Assembly: GCA_003550305.1 (NCBI GenBank)
Contig: QKYT01000560.1
Location: 54,428-65,125, forward strand
Reading direction: 5' to 3'
Length of the DNA stretch: 10,698 bases
DNA from: Glomus cerebriforme
Lineage: Eukaryota; Glomeromycota; Glomeromycetes; Glomerales; Glomeraceae
A program made the position numbers and the translations under genes. The notes under the pieces are model-generated. The model ran no database searches. It saw nothing but the letters and a program-made list of their open reading frames with translations, and had not been told where the DNA came from. Numbering within the stretch: the first letter of the stretch is position 1; each line of letters opens with the position of its first letter. Below, in pieces: positions 1-7,516 of this stretch.

Positions 1-1359
1 TAGATTTTTAAATGGGGCTTTCCTCTTATTGATCTTTTAAAGAGAGCCTCATGTTTTTTTTAAAAAAAAATAATGACTGATTTAAAAGCATAATTTTAAT
101 AATAAACATTTGATTTTATTTTATATCGAATCTCCAAATTTCATATTAAAGGAAATTATTTGCTTATTTTGTCATAAGTCATATCACCGAGATAGTTCAA
201 CACACCTTGACCAACTAATCACATCGAAACTATGCACTTAACAATTATACAAATTATGTTGATTTACTTCAGGAAAAAGAAAAGTTTTGTCTGCAAATTT
301 TTGATTTTTTTTTTATTGGAACACATTCAAAAATAAGGTTCTTAACAAGAAAAAAAAAACAAAAAAAAAAATATTATGCCATGCATATGACAAAAATTAT
401 TAATTCAATCGTACACATTTATTATCGAGATACTTATCTAGATAGAATTAGAATTAAAATCGTTGAAGCCAGAAACGACGAATGGTGATTTAAATTTAAA
501 ATATTCATGGTCGTCTGGTTGCCCGCTATCTTGATGATAAAATAGTCTTATCAAAGGTAATTCACCGTCAAAAGACTATTATCTACAAGAAATCCTGAAG
601 TGGATCTTCATTTAAAGCATTATTACAAAAAAAGCAACATAAAGGAGTTAAACAACCTTACAAATAATCAATATGGATGTTTGTAAACTTTACGCTCGTT
701 TTCATTCTGCGGGCCTTTTCTTATCAAGTGCAAGTACCATCAACAAGCTGTATCTGAACTAGAGAAATCATTCTCCAAAATCAGCATCATAATTTTTAAG
801 GGGAGTCCTTGTCTAATATTGAAGAAAAGTAAATGAATTTGTTACTTAGTTTGTAAAAGATAAAGTTGTTGATTAGGAGGTAATTTTAAATCATATCTTT
901 GTGGAAGAATTCACGTTTCCAAAATCTCAGAAATTGGAGAAATCACATTAAGAAAGATAAAGGACGATTGGGCTTGCTATGACATTAATAAACAATAATG
1001 AGTTAATTTTATTATACTTCAAAAATGTATATTATTCTTTACAATTTATTGGTTCTTAAATAAATGTAACTTTTTTTGACGTATTTATTTTTTAAAATTG
1101 TTTATTAAAATAAATTTATCATCCTAAATAAACAAACTTGTATATTGTGATGTATTACGTATATAAACATTATTTAATGAGTTTGAGAACCTTTAACCTC
1201 ACTTCAGTATATATCGTTCATAATATAATATATAAAAATACTTTGTTACAGTTTAAATTCAAGAAAAAAATGAAAAAAAAATAAAAAAAAAGATGTAAAT
1301 ATATCAATTTATAAAGTCATTATTGTCACAAAGGATATCTTGAACAATTTATAAAAATA

Positions 1360-1440
1360 AGAGAATAAAAAATTTTATGTAATATCTTGAATATTCCAAT
1401 TTTATTATTAACATAAAATATTCGTTTTTTATTATTCTCT
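1360..1440. repeat. Imperfect inverted repeat just past the minus-strand gene
   Basis: The ends are perfect 9-bp inverted copies (AGAGAATAA at 1360-1368, TTATTCTCT at 1432-1440). Inside them a second perfect 9-bp pair occurs (ATTTTATGT at 1372-1380, ACATAAAAT at 1411-1419). The arms differ by a few inserted bases and enclose a spacer of about 30 bp. It sits directly downstream of the minus-strand gene, so it may be a 3'UTR hairpin or a small MITE-like remnant. Read on the minus strand it contains AATAAA at 1406-1401 and 1433-1428. Confidence 0.55.
1401..1433 (-). terminator. Candidate polyadenylation signals for the minus-strand gene
   Basis: Two AATAAA hexamers on the minus strand (1433-1428 and 1406-1401) lie about 57 and 84 bases beyond the stop codon at 1490-1492. 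The spacing suits a 3'UTR. Such hexamers are common by chance in DNA this AT-rich, so the call is weak. Confidence 0.3.
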
Positions 1441-1452
1441 CGTGCATTATCA

Positions 1453-1522
1453 CTACATATAAATATAAATAAAATTGATTAGTAATGATTTAAATGATTA
1501 TTTTATTAAAATGATAAATTAC
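1453..1522 (-). other. Candidate 70-bp intron at the 3' end of the minus-strand gene
   Basis: On the minus strand a donor GTAATT follows codon 282 (ATG), an ACTAATC branch-point-like sequence lies at 1483-1477, and an ATGTAG acceptor ends at 1453. Length and signals match the short introns of the kinase gene in this window. If spliced, the next codon is TGA (1452-1450), so the protein ends at Met282. If retained, translation continues for ten residues to the TAA at 1492-1490. Confidence 0.45.
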
Positions 1523-2368
1523 CATAATGCTGACAAGTCCATCCTTGACCAATAATTCTTTCATCACTCTATTATAAATTTGACATTCTTTTTCTACGTT
1601 TTTCCATTTTTGTTCAAGATTGTGGACAATTCGACTTCGTTTAATATTTCTACCAGATTGGAGATTATTAATGAGATATTCGATTCTTTTGACCTGCATG
1701 TCCCAAAAAGTTTCGATTTTTCCAATTTCCACAATTATTGATGATATGTTTTTATCAAAAACCTTTACCATAGCCGATTCTTCCAACTTAAGATACAAAT
1801 CTTTTACATCAAAGAATAAAGAAATAATGTATCTAGAACATGCACTAATTAAACCACCACCTTTTGGAACTAACGCCGATTTTTTATCTGACTTAATTTC
1901 GTTTTGAATATTTGTTTTATGTTCTAGTAAAGAATTTTGAATTTTGATTAATTTGTCATAAATTCCAGATTCTTCAGATCCTTCTTCTACACGTATCTTA
2001 TCTTTTAATTCTTTAGATTGTTCATAATTATTTCGAGATTTTTCTAAAAGATCCTCACATAATATTGAAATATCATAATCCGAATAATTGTTAGGATCTT
2101 TAAAACATTTTACGAAAAATAAAACATCAAGCGAATAATTTTCTAGATGACCGTTGAATTTCAATGAATCTTTAACAAATTCACGAAATATATCACGAAT
2201 TATTTTGGTTTCTTTAATATTATGAGACATGACCTTAGAATTTTTAATTTTAATTCTTTCGGTACAAGTTTTAAAACTTTCCATCATCGTTTGCATTCCC
2301 TTGCCAAAATCTATCATACTGACTGGTGTGTCATTATCATTGGATGAATTATCGTTTAGATTTGTCAT
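1490..2368 (-). CDS. Uncharacterised helical protein with a central hydrophobic segment
   Basis: Not recognised as a named family. The ATG at 2368 has A at -3 and is the first in frame. The product has 292 residues, or 282 if the 3' intron at 1453-1522 is used. Residues 1-20 are Asn/Asp/Ser-rich and probably disordered. The rest looks like long charged amphipathic helices (about 45-90, 98-165, 185-240, 245-275). A small glycine-rich, apolar stretch at about 168-188 (GGGLISACSRYIISLFF) breaks them. There is no signal peptide at the N-terminus. Long helices around a central apolar segment recall alpha-helical bundle pore-forming or membrane-perturbing proteins, but coiled-coil structural proteins look similar. 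That resemblance is inference from pattern only. Cys residues are scattered and form no metal motif. It is transcribed away from the F-box gene, with about 1.6 kb between the two starts. Confidence 0.7.
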   Translation of the reverse strand: MTNLNDNSSNDNDTPVSMIDFGKGMQTMMESFKTCTERIKIKNSKVMSHNIKETKIIRDIFREFVKDSLKFNGHLENYSLDVLFFVKCFKDPNNYSDYDISILCEDLLEKSRNNYEQSKELKDKIRVEEGSEESGIYDKLIKIQNSLLEHKTNIQNEIKSDKKSALVPKGGGLISACSRYIISLFFDVKDLYLKLEESAMVKVFDKNISSIIVEIGKIETFWDMQVKRIEYLINNLQSGRNIKRSRIVHNLEQKWKNVEKECQIYNRVMKELLVKDGLVSIMVIYHFNKIII

Positions 2369-2515
2369 TTTTGCTTTCTTTTTTTCTCTGTGAAATTTTC
2401 AAGAAAAAATTCAAACTTAAGAATGAAAACATGTTTGTACACATTTTAATGGGAAATTTTTTATTTCGGGACAATAAAAGTGTTACGAATTATTACCCAA
2501 AAAAAAAAATCACTG

Positions 2516-2521
2516 TATATA
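2516..2521 (-). promoter_or_regulatory. Possible TATA element of the minus-strand gene
   Basis: TATATA lies about 150 bases upstream of the ATG at 2368, followed on the minus strand by an 11-base poly-T run. The placement is reasonable for a core promoter. The base composition makes chance matches likely. Confidence 0.25.
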
Positions 2522-2745
2522 TCCAAAATTAAGTACCCGAAATTAGGCCCAGTTCGACCGACCTTATGATGACTTTAGCCGGCATTAATTGTAAAAAAGA
2601 GATGCTTATTTCGGAAGTATACGTTATACTACCATAAAAAATTGGTTATTGTTTCTAAAAAAGTCAACCATTACATCATAGGTTAAAGTATGTATATAAC
2701 TATATAACTAAAAGCCAAGTGATGTAATTTTTCGTAATGTAATTG

Positions 2746-2764
2746 TTACGTCATTTTTACGTCA
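2746..2764. promoter_or_regulatory. Two direct TTACGTCA (bZIP-like) sites
   Basis: Exact 8-mers at 2746-2753 and 2757-2764, starting 11 bp apart, about one helical turn. On the minus strand they read TGACGTAA twice, which resembles the ATF/CREB-type bZIP consensus. They lie about 380-400 bp upstream of the minus-strand gene's ATG. Regulation by a bZIP factor is inference. Confidence 0.35.
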
Positions 2765-3753
2765 ATTCATACGAAATGTTAATTTGACCGACACAAAATT
2801 GGTTAGATATTCCGTATTGACCCGGCAACCCGGATTTTTTTTTTTAAAAAAAAATGATTTTATATATGCAAAAAAAATTTGTAAAAACATTCGTTAAAAA
2901 TATAAGAATTTATTAGTTAAAAATTTTTTTCCTAAAAAAAAAAAAAAAATTTCACATACAGTATCATGTGATAATATAGTAGAACATTTTTATTGGCCAA
3001 TCAATAAAAAAAATTAAAGTTTGGAATTTCCGCTTCATTGACCTGGCCGGGATATGAAAATCAATTCTTTTATTTTATATCGTCTAATACCATGTTTCAT
3101 TTACTGGAGTGTGTGTTATTTTTTTGTCTTAAAATCAAACGCTGGAAAAAAACACCGATTCTTGTAATTTTGGGCAAAATGTATAAATTATACAACCAAA
3201 AATCAATCATTTTAACTTATTTTAATGTATTTCATTAAAAAAGTATCAATTGACGGAAACTAATCAAAATTTTTATAATGACCTAACAGAACGTTTTATT
3301 TTATTGGTCACTATGAATCTACTGCGGTTATGAATTATATTAGGTAACGTCAATATTAAATGATGAAAAAAAAGTTATACATATTTTATTTTTATTTTAT
3401 TTCTATTTTTGGTATTAGAAGCAAAATACAGTAAATGGATTTCTAAAATAAAAGATTTTAAATACATTGAAAAATACTGCATTATCGTCGCAGCGACCAA
3501 TTGTTGAAATAAAACGCATTGTCCTCATTCAGAATCATTTAACCATGAATTTATAACTACAGTACGAATAAAAATACTATAAAAATTTCTCATTTTTTAT
3601 TTTATTTTATTTTTTTTAAAAAAAAATATTAACATTTGCTTTTAATAACTCGTATAGGTCTATAATAAACTTTAAAAAAATTTTTAGTAACTATATAAAT
3701 ATATGCTAACGGTTAAAAATATTATTAGAAATGGTTCGTTAATTATTTATTCA

Positions 3754-3803
3754 ACGGGTTTTAGTTTAACCGGTTTTAACCGATTAAAGGAAACTCCGGT
3801 TTA
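3754..3803. repeat. Cluster of AACCGGTT-type motifs
   Basis: An 8-bp palindrome AACCGGTT at 3768-3775 is followed at once by AACCG (3778-3782) and, 14 bases later, by CCGGTTT; an ACGGGTTTT precedes it. The arrangement gives alternating CGG/CCG blocks in a strongly AT-rich setting about 180-230 bp before the F-box start. It may be a repeat remnant or a regulatory cluster. Confidence 0.3.
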
Positions 3804-3928
3804 AATTAAGATGATTGACGGCTTAAATAATTTTATTTCATATGTCATATGTAACATCAATTAATTGATTGTCCGAGTCACTTGATCAAAACAATTACAA
3901 AAATGGAATAACTAAAAAATTTAAACTT

Positions 3929-3934
3929 TATAAA
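3929..3934 (+). promoter_or_regulatory. Possible TATA box of the F-box gene
   Basis: TATAAA lies 52 bases before the ATG at 3981. Poly-A and poly-T runs fill the space between. It is the best-placed TATA match for this gene, although AT-rich background makes it uncertain. Confidence 0.4.
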
Positions 3935-3980
3935 CTTTTTTTAAAAAAAAAATAAAAAATTCGGTTTTTTTTTAAAGAGA

Positions 3981-5570
3981 ATGACATTACCTTTATTACC
4001 TGATGAATGTTTTAGTGATATACTCTCTTTTCTTGATAACAAATCCTTATACAAATGTTTATTTGTTAATAGATTTTATTGTAAACTTTCTATTCCTATA
4101 ATTTGGAAAGAACCTTTTAGACCTATTTTTGTAAAACCTAAATTTCCATTAGTAATAAATACTTTACTTATCTGTCTAAATGATAAAGAAATTTCTTCCT
4201 TAATTCCTTATAAAATTGATTTTCCAATTAGTCAATCACCTTTATTTGATTATGGAAAATTTATAAGAATGATTGATCAAGATTTTGTTAAACAAAACAT
4301 TATAACTTGGCTTAATCCATCGAATGCTATTGAAGGATATGATGTTGATAAATATCAAGATTATAGAGTACAAAAATTAATGGATGTTATATATCATATG
4401 ATAATGAGACAAGGTTCAAATTTACAAAAATTTAATTTAAATGTATTTCAAAGTGATTTTTATATCGATTTACCAAAATTTTCTACTTTTATGACTTTTA
4501 ATCCTGGAATTACGGATTTAAAATCTTTAAATATGGAAATTGATTTAGAACATAATAATGATATAGGATGTCAAAATACTATTGAATTTTTAAGTACAAT
4601 TCCTACATTTTGTCATAATATTATTAATTGTGATTTATGGATTTTTAAATTAAATAGTACTTTTGTTAAACCATTTTTGGATATTATTCGATTACAACCT
4701 TTAGAAAGATTATTAATTTGTATTGTTAATATAGAAGAAAATGCTAAAAATATTATAAATACTTTGGAATTTCGTTCAGAAACTTTAAAAGAATTATTAT
4801 TTGAATGTTTGGATTTTCAACATATTGATTTATCATTCATATCAAATTTAGAATGTTTGGAACAACTTAAATTTATATATTGTAAGGGTTTCGTATCACA
4901 TCATTATGAAGTTTTATCTAATAAGAAATTTCAACTTAAAGAATTAAAATTATGGCATAGTGGTCTTGATGATTTTTATGATAGATTTGAATCTAATGAT
5001 ATAAAATTAAACGTAATAGAAGAAATGATTCATTTACTTGGTGATAAATCATTATATAAATTATCTTTAAATGTTGTCACTTTAGAAACAATTAAAATGG
5101 TAAAATTATATTGTTCAAATATTACTTTTTTACATATTAAAATCTTTTCAGGTCAATCTTTAGTTTCTATTATTCCAATTATTTGTGAATTATCATCATT
5201 AAAAATTTTAAATATTCAAATAGGATCTTATAGAGTTAATTCTAGTTTATTAGTTAAAACTTTGGGTGATTATTTAACATCAATTCAATCTTTATTTTTT
5301 GATTTTTTTATTGATTTATCATCTTTTGAATATTTTACTAATAATTGTAAAGCAAATATAGAAAAATTTATTGTACCTAATAATGAATCTTTAAGAGTAG
5401 GTTATTTATTATGTTTAAATAATTATCAAAAAATTCATAATTCTTTAAAAGTTTTGGGAATTGAAGATGGTTTTGATTTAAATGATGATGAATTAGAATT
5501 AATTGATTCTTTAAAAAATCAGGATATTAGTATTGTTCCAACTAGTCAATTATTGAAATTATTTTATTAA
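3981..5570 (+). CDS. F-box protein with a degenerate leucine-rich region
   Basis: An intronless gene of 529 codons from ATG at 3981 to TAA at 5568-5570. Residues about 4-46 form an F-box: LPDECF, then a hydrophobic ILSFL, a CLFVNRFYC block and IPIIWKEPF. F-box domains bind Skp1 and dock targets on an SCF (Skp1-cullin-F-box) ubiquitin ligase. The rest carries irregular leucine-rich segments, for example LEQLKF, LKELKLWHSGL, LYKLSLNV, LKILNIQI and LKVLGIEDGF between about 290 and 500. These are consistent with a degenerate LRR solenoid for substrate binding. No signal peptide or membrane segment is seen. The start is preferred because the F-box begins right after it and a TATA element precedes it. 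The family is greatly expanded in Glomeromycotina with mostly unknown substrates. F-box assignment is confident; LRR assignment is moderate; the substrate is unknown. Confidence 0.85.
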   Translation: MTLPLLPDECFSDILSFLDNKSLYKCLFVNRFYCKLSIPIIWKEPFRPIFVKPKFPLVINTLLICLNDKEISSLIPYKIDFPISQSPLFDYGKFIRMIDQDFVKQNIITWLNPSNAIEGYDVDKYQDYRVQKLMDVIYHMIMRQGSNLQKFNLNVFQSDFYIDLPKFSTFMTFNPGITDLKSLNMEIDLEHNNDIGCQNTIEFLSTIPTFCHNIINCDLWIFKLNSTFVKPFLDIIRLQPLERLLICIVNIEENAKNIINTLEFRSETLKELLFECLDFQHIDLSFISNLECLEQLKFIYCKGFVSHHYEVLSNKKFQLKELKLWHSGLDDFYDRFESNDIKLNVIEEMIHLLGDKSLYKLSLNVVTLETIKMVKLYCSNITFLHIKIFSGQSLVSIIPIICELSSLKILNIQIGSYRVNSSLLVKTLGDYLTSIQSLFFDFFIDLSSFEYFTNNCKANIEKFIVPNNESLRVGYLLCLNNYQKIHNSLKVLGIEDGFDLNDDELELIDSLKNQDISIVPTSQLLKLFY

Positions 5571-6342
5571 AAATTTATTATTTTTTTTTTTATTTTTTTT
5601 ATTTTTTCTTTTTAGGATTAATTATATATGTGATTTTTAGATTATTAGTTATATTTTATTATGGATAATGAATTTAAATATATTTTAATTTATTTAATTC
5701 TTTTATTGAATTTTTTTTTTATATTTCACATTGAAAAATTCTTAATTACATTAATCTAAATTAAATCAAGTGTGTCATATTGTGGTTAAAAAAAAATGAT
5801 TTTAATAGATGCATCCAAGATGCCCAAGAAACTAGCAACGAAGGAAGTTATATGGAAAGTATTTCTCAATTTTATTTATATTTGCTAAATATTCCATATG
5901 GTTATTTTTGTATGCTAATTTACAGCAGTATATTGTATTTTAAAAGTTCCACCTTTCATCAAATTATAAGTTCCAATTATTAAAAGTGATTATTGATGAT
6001 GTAATTAGGCAAGTTAGTTTTATTTTTTACGACTTCAAATTTTTTTAATATACTAAACCTTTAAAAAAAAAATTTTTTTTTCAAGTACCTTTTAAAAAAT
6101 CATTTTAAATGCAACATTTTTTTTTAAAATATAATAAATTCTAACCATTCTACTTTTTTTATATTAATCATTAAATTTGCTTTAAAGTTATAATTAATTA
6201 AATAAAAGAAAAGGTAACTACATTTATTACCTAGATAATTAATGCACACACTAAAATACTGAATACTAAAAAATAGGAGAAAATCTATCTAATATATCTT
6301 ATTCTAAAATAAAATTTCAACTGACAATTCAAAAAATAAATC
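5571..6342. other. AT-rich sequence downstream of the F-box gene
   Basis: It starts with long T-rich tracts that probably include the F-box 3'UTR; no canonical AATAAA lies close to the stop. One possible short spliced ORF (5796-5943) is described separately. The remainder shows no gene on either strand. Confidence 0.55.
5796..5943 (+). other. Possible very short spliced ORF or gene remnant
   Basis: Not recognised. An ATG at 5796 (A at -3, after a poly-A run) opens a 30-codon frame ending at TAA 5886-5888. Within it is a complete set of intron signals: donor GTATTT at 5859, TGCTAAT branch-like sequence at 5913-5919, and acceptor TTTACAG ending at 5925 (67 bp). Spliced in this frame the product would be only 26 residues (stop at 5941-5943). 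In another frame, which lacks an ATG, splicing would extend to about 5980. The 5810-5860 part is less AT-rich than its surroundings. This may be the last exons of a decayed gene rather than an active one. Confidence 0.2.
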
Positions 6343-6441
6343 CTAACTAGAATACCAGTCTGAACCTATGACCATAAAGTAACGTGAAGAAAATAGAAGT
6401 AAAAGTGCGAAACAAAGGAAAAGGGCATTTATTTTCATCAT
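6343..6441 (-). other. Short ORF with a signal-peptide-like N-terminus (weak)
   Basis: A 32-codon minus-strand ORF from ATG-ATG at 6441 to TAG at 6345-6343. It begins with a Met-Met-Lys n-region, then a strongly hydrophobic core (ALFLCFALLLLF at residues 6-17) and a small-polar SS, then a 13-residue tail. This is the form of a secretory signal peptide. The local sequence is less AT-rich than its flanks. Against it: the tail is very short, no clean downstream intron extends it, and two other ATGs in different frames lie just upstream, one opening an overlapping 41-codon frame. It could be the first exon of a small secreted protein, a remnant, or chance. Confidence 0.2.
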
Positions 6442-6591
6442 TTAATGTTTGAGTAAAACGTGAAAGCGTCATTTTTCATACAAAAATCGCGACATTATCA
6501 TTTTATGTAATTATTAGTCATCATTTAATCCATTTTTATTATATGTGTAAAAATTATTTTCTTTTTTCTCATGATCAAAGTGGCAAAAATA

Positions 6592-6682
6592 TGAATCTTG
6601 ACCCATATGCAGGAGGATCTTGACCCGCATAATATATTTTACAATAAGGTGGGTCAAGATTCACGCACGAGGTGGGTCAAGA
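6592..6682. repeat. Four GGGTCAAGA motifs in mirrored pairs
   Basis: The 9-mer occurs twice on the minus strand (6596-6604, 6618-6626) and twice on the plus strand (6651-6659, 6674-6682). The spacing within pairs is nearly equal (22 and 23 bp). The outer left and inner right copies extend to a perfect 14-bp inverted repeat (TGAATCTTGACCCA at 6592-6605 with its reverse complement at 6650-6663). The two plus-strand copies share 13 bp (AGGTGGGTCAAGA). The block stands out as GC-richer in AT-rich surroundings. No gene overlaps it. Confidence 0.7.
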
Positions 6683-7494
6683 ACCATACATTTGCATCAA
6701 AGTGAATTTCATTGATATTCGGTTTTTCTTAACCATATATCGTGGGCTATATTACAATAAGTTAATAAGTTTTAGATAATTCGATCATATTATTATTTTC
6801 TTTTTTTTTTTACCGTAAATGATAAAAAAAGCAGTTAGAAAAGGAATAAAGGCTGCTATTATGAAAGAAAAATTTTATATGACTTTTAAAAGTTTTGTGT
6901 TGCTTCATCCTTTTATATATCACTGACAAAAGCACTGAATTATCATCATATTTTATGGGAATGACTTTTTCGTGAGGATTCTTTTTGCTCTTAAATCATT
7001 AGATTTTTAATATTTTTTATTACTTTAACACTACTAATGAAACCCAGCTAAAAAGAAACACATTGCAACAAGTTTTTTGTTAGTTATAAAAAATTTTCTT
7101 GAGAATTTGTACTGGCAAGCTCATTAAAAAATCCTTGCAATAATGCAATTTTGGTTCTTCTTTTTACTTTTCTTTTTGAATTCGTCAAGATTATAGATAT
7201 GTTTTTTTCCTTCTGCGTTGTTTCTTATATAAAATACTAGACATATAAAAATTTTTCGTTATAATTAAGCAGTCATGTGTAAAAATATTACCAATGAATA
7301 CATAATTTTCACAATATACGGAGACTCGATAAATAACATCTAGGTTAAAAAGATATACAAACTGCGTACTTTTTAATATTTTGAATTTTCGTCTTAAAAC
7401 TTTACTGTTAATTTTGTAAATGATAAAACTTTTTTACAAGTATTTTTTCCGCAGAATTTTATAATAAATTATTATTTATTGGATGGGAGGTTAA
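6683..7494. other. AT-rich intergenic region
   Basis: No supported gene. A 35-codon ORF at 6819-6926 starts with a lysine-rich, amphipathic-looking stretch (MIKKAVRKGIKAAIMKEKF) after a poly-T run. Lys-rich short ORFs are expected by chance in such DNA. Around 7299-7315 a 17-mer is found that recurs at 8301-8317. Confidence 0.55.
7299..7315 (+). repeat. 17-mer direct repeat, copy 1 (other copy 8301-8317)
   Basis: TACATAATTTTCACAAT is identical at 7299-7315 and 8301-8317. Both copies have GTGTAAA about 20 bases upstream, and loosely similar bases follow (ACTCGATAAATA versus ACTCTTGACTAAATA). This suggests two diverged copies of a dispersed element of about 60 bp. The evidence is modest given the base composition. 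Confidence 0.3.
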
Positions 7495-7516
7495 ATATCG
7501 GTCTTTTGACCGATAT
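7495..7516. repeat. Perfect 9-bp stem hairpin with TTTT loop
   Basis: ATATCGGTC (7495-7503), TTTT, then GACCGATAT (7508-7516). Flanking TTTATTGGA and TCCAAATAAA segments extend a weaker, interrupted outer stem to about 7470-7530. No coding region overlaps. It may be a structured transcript element, a protein-binding dyad or a MITE relic. Confidence 0.55.

Larger units (their letters stand above)
1..1449. other. AT-rich intergenic region, no supported gene
   Basis: No convincing gene is seen on either strand. The stretch is dominated by A/T runs, for example an A-rich tract near 348-371. A patch at about 480-830 is clearly less AT-rich and contains short open stretches in several frames, one of them (about 503-667) interrupted by a single TGA. 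It may be a decayed coding sequence, but nothing in it is recognisable. A perfect 10-bp palindrome TATCTAGATA lies at 435-444. No tRNA or rRNA signature was found. Confidence 0.6.
2369..3980. other. Intergenic region between divergent genes
   Basis: About 1.6 kb holding the upstream regions of the minus-strand gene and the F-box gene. It contains long A/T runs and two tandem TTACGTCA sites (2746-2764). A GC-richer patch lies at about 2811-2835 (two CCCGG motifs) and another at about 3030-3055 that shares ATTGACCnGG with it in the same orientation. A CCAAT-box palindrome ATTGGCCAAT is at 2992-3001. A cluster of AACCGGTT-type motifs lies at about 3754-3803. No open frame starting with ATG looked like a gene. 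Confidence 0.6.

Noticed and set aside
1620..1907. Plus-strand open frame of 95 codons
   Set aside because: It is antisense to the helical-protein gene, begins at TTG, and is a shadow of that gene.
2326..2532. Plus-strand open frame of 68 codons
   Set aside because: It begins at GTG, overlaps the 5' end of the minus-strand gene and its promoter, and has no protein-like pattern.
2548..2562. GTTCGACCGACC as a tRNA B-box
   Set aside because: No matching A-box or foldable acceptor stem lies upstream.
3038..3238. Plus-strand open frame of 66 codons
   Set aside because: It begins at TTG, has a low-complexity AT-driven composition, and shows no motif or promoter.
6592..6682. GGGTCAAGA cluster as a CRISPR array
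   Set aside because: The copies are only 9-13 bp, point in both directions, and the source is a fungal nuclear genome.
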